This document shows, one piece after another, positions 7,644 through 11,254 of a stretch of DNA of 11,254 nt. The notes beneath the pieces were generated by a model, which worked only from the letters and a program-made list of their open reading frames with translations, searched no databases and was not told the origin of the DNA. The stretch comes from an uncultured Prevotella sp. (lineage in GTDB: Bacteria; Bacteroidota; Bacteroidia; Bacteroidales; Bacteroidaceae): positions 1-11,254 of the forward strand of contig CALBJK010000224.1 in NCBI GenBank assembly GCA_937892695.1, read 5' to 3'. The position numbers were made by a program, and so were the translations under genes. Position 1 is the stretch's first letter; every line of letters begins with the position of its first letter.

Positions 7644-8774
7644 TCAAACCATTACCATATCACTCATTATCGCATCGCTGATGTACAGTCCTTTACGTGT
7701 GATTTTTAGGTAAGAACCATTGGTTTCCATTAATCCTTCGTTTATGTACTGTAGAGAATTTTCCATAAGGAATTCACGAAATTTCTTTTGCAATGAGTCG
7801 AGACATATACCTTCTGATGTACGTAGCTCTGTCGTAACCAAGTCGTTATAATGTGTACGTTCGTCAATCCGCTCGATTGTCGCCGGTATCTTTCCTTCAC
7901 CTATCGATCTTATGTATTTTCTGACATCAGCAACATTCCACTGCCGTGACTTTCTATTATAAGAATGTGCAGCAGCTCCAAGACCTATATAAGGAGTGTC
8001 ATTCCAATAGCTGCTGTTATGGATGGAGCGGAAGCCTGGTTTTGTAAAGTTACTTATCTCGTAGTGCTCGTAACCGACCTGACAAAGTTTGTCGATAAGT
8101 ATTTCATACATTTTGAGACTAGTATCGTCATCTATTGCTTTCACCATTCCGCGCTCTTTCATTTTCCATAAAGCCGTACCTTCTTCATACATGAGACTGT
8201 AGCCCGAAATGTGATTAGGAGACAGGTCAACAGCATGGTCAATGTCCTGTTCCCAACTATCTACGCTCTCGTTAGGAAAACCAAACATCAGGTCAATACT
8301 TATGTTTGTTATTCCGGCATTTCTTAGTTTGTAAATGGCTTTGTCAACTTGCATTGCACAATGACGTCTGTGAAGAAACCTCAATCTGGAATCATCAAAC
8401 GTTTGTGCACCCATGCTTACCCTATTGACACCATTTTCTACCAATGTGGAAACCAAACCGTCCGTAACGTCGTCGGGGTTGACTTCAACGGTTATTTCTT
8501 CTGCCGAATCTCCAAAAGTCTTTCTTATATGACAGAACAAAGAATTAAACTCTTTTTCTGTCAGTTGCGAAGGTGTTCCTCCACCTACATATATGGTCTT
8601 TATTACCTGAGGAAAAATGCCAATAGGCACTGTGAAATAATTTTTCCTTAAATCCATTTCACGGCAAAGTGCATTAATGTAATCATGACGCAAGTTTGAT
8701 AACGTCGTGCTGTAAAAATCGCAATAGATGCAGCGCGATGCGCAGAATGGAATATGTACGTAAAGTCCTGCCAT
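7644..8774 (-). CDS. hemW: Radical SAM heme chaperone HemW
   Basis: A HemW-family protein of 376 residues. HemW binds a [4Fe-4S] cluster and heme and is thought to insert heme into target proteins; older annotations call it oxygen-independent coproporphyrinogen III oxidase-like. The radical-SAM cluster motif is Cys11-x3-Cys15-x2-Cys18 (CASRCIYC), preceded by the usual YVHIPF. Further family marks are GGGTPS (64-69, SAM binding), EVNP (97-100), SMGAQTF (120-126), DLMFGFP (161-167) and YEISNF (238-243), and the HNSSYW stretch (252-257). The C-terminal part (about 300-376) fits the HemW winged-helix domain. True HemN proteins are longer (about 450 residues) and have a different N-terminus, so HemN is unlikely. 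The start ATG at 8774 lies 16 bases behind a TAnnTTTG box. The gene is divergent from the EF-G paralog. Confidence 0.94.
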   Translation of the reverse strand: MAGLYVHIPFCASRCIYCDFYSTTLSNLRHDYINALCREMDLRKNYFTVPIGIFPQVIKTIYVGGGTPSQLTEKEFNSLFCHIRKTFGDSAEEITVEVNPDDVTDGLVSTLVENGVNRVSMGAQTFDDSRLRFLHRRHCAMQVDKAIYKLRNAGITNISIDLMFGFPNESVDSWEQDIDHAVDLSPNHISGYSLMYEEGTALWKMKERGMVKAIDDDTSLKMYEILIDKLCQVGYEHYEISNFTKPGFRSIHNSSYWNDTPYIGLGAAAHSYNRKSRQWNVADVRKYIRSIGEGKIPATIERIDERTHYNDLVTTELRTSEGICLDSLQKKFREFLMENSLQYINEGLMETNGSYLKITRKGLYISDAIMSDMVMV

Positions 8775-8790
8775 AGGTGAGAAATTTGTG

Positions 8791-8798
8791 CAAAAGTA
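8791..8798 (-). promoter_or_regulatory. Bacteroidetes-type -7 box for hemW
   Basis: On the minus strand this reads TACTTTTG, matching TAnnTTTG and followed by CAC, as in front of engB. It ends 16 bases before the hemW ATG, so the leader would be only about 10 bases. No clear TTTG is seen at -33, so the call rests on the -7 box and its position. Confidence 0.45.
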
Positions 8799-8933
8799 CT
8801 AATATGTTTTAAATTATAAGTATTTTGTGTAGATTTTCTTCGTCATCTTTATTAAATTATCTAACTTAGTAGCCGAAATTAGGACAGACCTAAACAGTAA
8901 AAAAACGTTCAATACAAACTTAAATCTTTCGAT

Positions 8934-11087
8934 ATGAGAGTATACGAAACAAACGAAATCAAAAACATCGCGTTGCTTGGCAGTGCGGGATCGGGCAAGA
9001 CCACCCTTGCCGAGTCTATGCTTTTTGGAAGTGGAATAATCAAGCGTCGTGGTACGGTGGAAGCGAAAAACACGGTCAGTGACTACTTCCCTGTTGAGCA
9101 AGAGTATGGTTACTCTGTTTTCCCTACAGTTTTCCATGTTGAATGGAACAACAAGAAGCTGAACATCATAGATTGTCCCGGATCCGACGATTTTATAGGT
9201 GGAGCCATAACTGCTCTTAACGTTACAGACCAGGCCGTAATATTAATCAACGGCCAGTACGGTCCTGAAGTAGGAACGCAAAACCATTTCCGCTATACGG
9301 AAAAGCTTGGCAAACCGGTCATCTTCCTGATCAACCAGCTCGACTCCGACAAGTGTGATTTTGACAACGTTATATCCTCGATGAAATTGATTTACGGTTC
9401 AAAATGCATTCAAATACAATATCCCATAAAGACGGGTGAGGGTTTCGATGCCCTTATTGATGTTCTTCTTATGAAGAAATATTCATGGCCAGCAGAAGGG
9501 GGGATGCCTGTCATTGAGGACATACCCGAAGAAGAAAAAGACAAGGCTATGGAGCTGCACAAAGCTCTTGTCGAAGCAGCTGCCGAGAACGACGAGGGGC
9601 TGATGGAGAAATTCTTCGAAGAAGAGACACTTACTGAAGACGAAATGCGCGAAGGTATCCGTAAAGGACTTGTTACACGTTCTATCTTCCCTGTCTTCTG
9701 CGTATGCGCAGGCAAGGATATGGGCGTTCGCCGTCTGATGGAATTTCTAGGTAATGTAGTTCCTTTTGTCAGCGACATGCCGAAGGTACACGACACGCGC
9801 GGCGAGGCAATAACTCCCGATGTCAATGGTCCCGAATCAGTCTATTTCTTCAAGACCGGAATGGAACCGCATATCGGTGAGGTAAGCTATTTCAAAGTGA
9901 TGAGTGGCTCTATAAAGCCGGGTGACGATTTGACAAATGCCGACAGAGGCTCTCGCGAGCGCATAGGACAGATTTATGCATGTGCCGGAGCCAACCGCAT
10001 ACCAGTCGACAAACTCGAAGCCGGTGACATCGGGTGTACCGTAAAACTGAAAGACGTAAAGACTGGTAATACTCTTGATGATAAAGATTGCGAATATCGT
10101 TTCGATTTCATCAAATATCCCAATCCTAAATATTCACGCGCCATTAAAGCTGTCAACTCTGCTGATACAGAGAAACTAATGTCTGCTCTGCTGAAGATGC
10201 GTCAGGAAGACCCGACATGGATTGTAGAACAGAGTAAGGAACTCCGACAGACTATTGTAAGAGGACAGGGCGAATTCCATTTGCGCACATTGAAGTGGAG
10301 ACTGGAAAACAACGAGAAGATTCCTGTAAAATATGAAGCTCCTCGCATACCATATCGTGAAACAATCACAAAGATGGCTCGTGCAGATTATCGCCATAAA
10401 AAGCAGTCGGGGGGAGCTGGTCAGTTCGGTGAGGTGCATCTTATTGTCGAGCCTTACGCAGAAGGGATGCCAGATCCTGTTTCTTACAAATTCGGTAATC
10501 AGGAGTTCAAGGTCAACATCAAAAGCCGTGAAGATATTGACCTCGAATGGGGTGGAAAACTCGTGTTCATCAATTCGGTTGTCGGTGGCGCGATTGATGC
10601 ACGTTTCATGCCGGCTATCCTAAAAGGAATAATGGAACGAATGGAACATGGTCCGTTGACGGGTAGTTATGCCCGCGACGTAAGGGTTGTCGTCTACGAC
10701 GGCAAGATGCATCCTGTAGACTCCAACGAACTCTCTTTCATGCTTGCTGCACGTCACGCCTTCTCAATGGCTTTCCGTGAGGCCGGGCCAAAGATTCTCG
10801 AACCCATTTATGACTTGGAAGTATATGTTCCTTCAGATTACATGGGTGATGTAATGAGCGACCTTCAAGGACGTCGCGCCCTCATTATGGGTATGGACAC
10901 AGAGGCCGGATACCAAAAACTTCAAGCTAAGATACCTCTTAAAGAGTTGGGCAACTACTGCATATCTCTAAGCAGTCTTACTGGTGGCAGAGCATCATTT
11001 ACGACTAAGTTTGCAAGTTACGAACTTGTGCCTAATGACTTGCAGCAGACACTGATAGCAGAGCATAAAGACGAAGATGAGGAATAA
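8934..11087 (+). CDS. fusA2: Elongation factor G paralog, EF-G2 (FusA2) type with divergent G domain
   Basis: A 717-residue five-domain EF-G homolog. The P-loop is GSAGSGKTT (16-24). Switch I, EQERGITI in canonical EF-G, reads EQEYGYSV (55-62). Switch II reads DCPGSDDF (80-87), so the catalytic His of DTPGHVDF is Ser84. The base-recognition motif NKxD is NQLD (134-137). Domain II lies about 300-395, domain III 398-475, domain IV 478-610 (SGGAGQFGEVHL 492-503; tip loop HPVDSNE 593-599) and domain V 622-700 (EPIYDLEVYVPSDYMG). Domains III-V look intact, so ribosome translocation should be kept. Bacteroides thetaiotaomicron has an EF-G2 of this type, reported to support translation without GTP hydrolysis and to aid growth under nutrient limitation and gut colonisation; equating this gene with it is by similarity. 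The start ATG at 8934 gives the family N-terminus (MRVYETNEIKNIALLG). No confident promoter box is seen in the 159-base gap to hemW. TetM-type ribosome protection is less likely given the switch changes. Confidence 0.92.
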   Translation: MRVYETNEIKNIALLGSAGSGKTTLAESMLFGSGIIKRRGTVEAKNTVSDYFPVEQEYGYSVFPTVFHVEWNNKKLNIIDCPGSDDFIGGAITALNVTDQAVILINGQYGPEVGTQNHFRYTEKLGKPVIFLINQLDSDKCDFDNVISSMKLIYGSKCIQIQYPIKTGEGFDALIDVLLMKKYSWPAEGGMPVIEDIPEEEKDKAMELHKALVEAAAENDEGLMEKFFEEETLTEDEMREGIRKGLVTRSIFPVFCVCAGKDMGVRRLMEFLGNVVPFVSDMPKVHDTRGEAITPDVNGPESVYFFKTGMEPHIGEVSYFKVMSGSIKPGDDLTNADRGSRERIGQIYACAGANRIPVDKLEAGDIGCTVKLKDVKTGNTLDDKDCEYRFDFIKYPNPKYSRAIKAVNSADTEKLMSALLKMRQEDPTWIVEQSKELRQTIVRGQGEFHLRTLKWRLENNEKIPVKYEAPRIPYRETITKMARADYRHKKQSGGAGQFGEVHLIVEPYAEGMPDPVSYKFGNQEFKVNIKSREDIDLEWGGKLVFINSVVGGAIDARFMPAILKGIMERMEHGPLTGSYARDVRVVVYDGKMHPVDSNELSFMLAARHAFSMAFREAGPKILEPIYDLEVYVPSDYMGDVMSDLQGRRALIMGMDTEAGYQKLQAKIPLKELGNYCISLSSLTGGRASFTTKFASYELVPNDLQQTLIAEHKDEDEE

Positions 11088-11254
11088 CATCTCCATTCGT
11101 AATATGCAATACTCCGTTAAATTTTTCGTAGTGGCATTTCAGCACACATAAAATCAGAATGTAACGATACTGATTAAAGCAGATGCAACTAATTGGAAAC
11201 ACTACTGTCCACGAAAATCCTTTAACAATTACTCCAACCGCTTGTAAATAAATA
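11088..11254. other. AT-rich intergenic stretch at the window edge, no gene seen
   Basis: These 167 bases follow the EF-G2 stop. The longest frame I checked is 15 codons (ATG at 11104). An inverted repeat AATCAG/CTGATT with a 12-base loop lies near 11154-11177 but has no T-tract, so it is not a convincing terminator. The stretch may contain the upstream region of a gene beyond the window. Confidence 0.4.

Noticed and set aside
8821..8827. TATTTTG as a promoter box for EF-G2
   Set aside because: It lacks the TAnnTTTG spacing and has no -33 partner at a usual distance.
8814..9137. Minus-strand 107-residue frame across the hemW/EF-G2 gap
   Set aside because: It overlaps the conserved EF-G2 N-terminus and P-loop and has no family features.
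11152..11180. Inverted repeat AATCAG/CTGATT after EF-G2 as a terminator
   Set aside because: The stem is only 6 bases with a 12-base loop, is AT-rich and has no following T-tract.
1..11254. Mobile element, CRISPR array, defence system or biosynthetic cluster
   Set aside because: No transposase, integrase, repeat-spacer pattern, long terminal repeat or defence domain is visible; the genes are mainly conserved chromosomal functions.

Overview
The window looks like a chromosomal segment of a Bacteroidales bacterium, most likely Prevotellaceae. Three things point there: the multidomain membrane kinase of DUF5112/DUF5113 type, a divergent second EF-G of the kind described in Bacteroides, and TAnnTTTG promoter boxes without obvious Shine-Dalgarno sequences. 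The taxon is inferred from gene content and protein flavour. I see no transposase, integrase, phage gene, CRISPR array, tRNA or rRNA.

Plus strand, 1-4684: a tightly packed three-gene signalling module. A very large membrane histidine kinase (5' end outside the window) overlaps its response regulator by 28 bases. The regulator overlaps a small five-helix membrane protein by the four bases ATGA. The kinase carries two kinase-like modules. The first has an intact ATP-binding domain but no phosphoacceptor histidine. The second has a histidine motif (KHET..YP) but no recognisable ATP-binding motifs.

Minus strand, 8774-4670 (transcribed right to left): hemW (radical-SAM heme chaperone), a 118-residue two-helix membrane protein of unknown function, a possible 33-residue leader ORF directly behind a good Bacteroidetes promoter box, engB (ribosome-assembly GTPase) and an ABC-F ATPase of Uup type. 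engB and the ABC-F gene are 11 bases apart and probably co-transcribed. The ABC-F gene meets the plus-strand membrane gene tail to tail with a 15-base overlap.

Plus strand, 8934-11087: an EF-G paralog divergent from hemW. Its G domain departs from canonical EF-G in switch I, switch II (the catalytic His is Ser) and the NKxD base-recognition motif (NQLD). It matches the EF-G2 type known from Bacteroides, which promotes translation without GTP hydrolysis. The last 167 bases hold no gene I can support.

Most of the window is ordinary conserved Bacteroidales chromosome. The points most worth a second look are the split-module kinase with its small membrane partner, the basic leader ORF in front of engB, and the EF-G2 active-site changes. 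Three ribosome-acting NTPases (EngB, ABC-F, EF-G2) lie within about 6.5 kb, but whether that clustering means anything functionally is not shown by the sequence.
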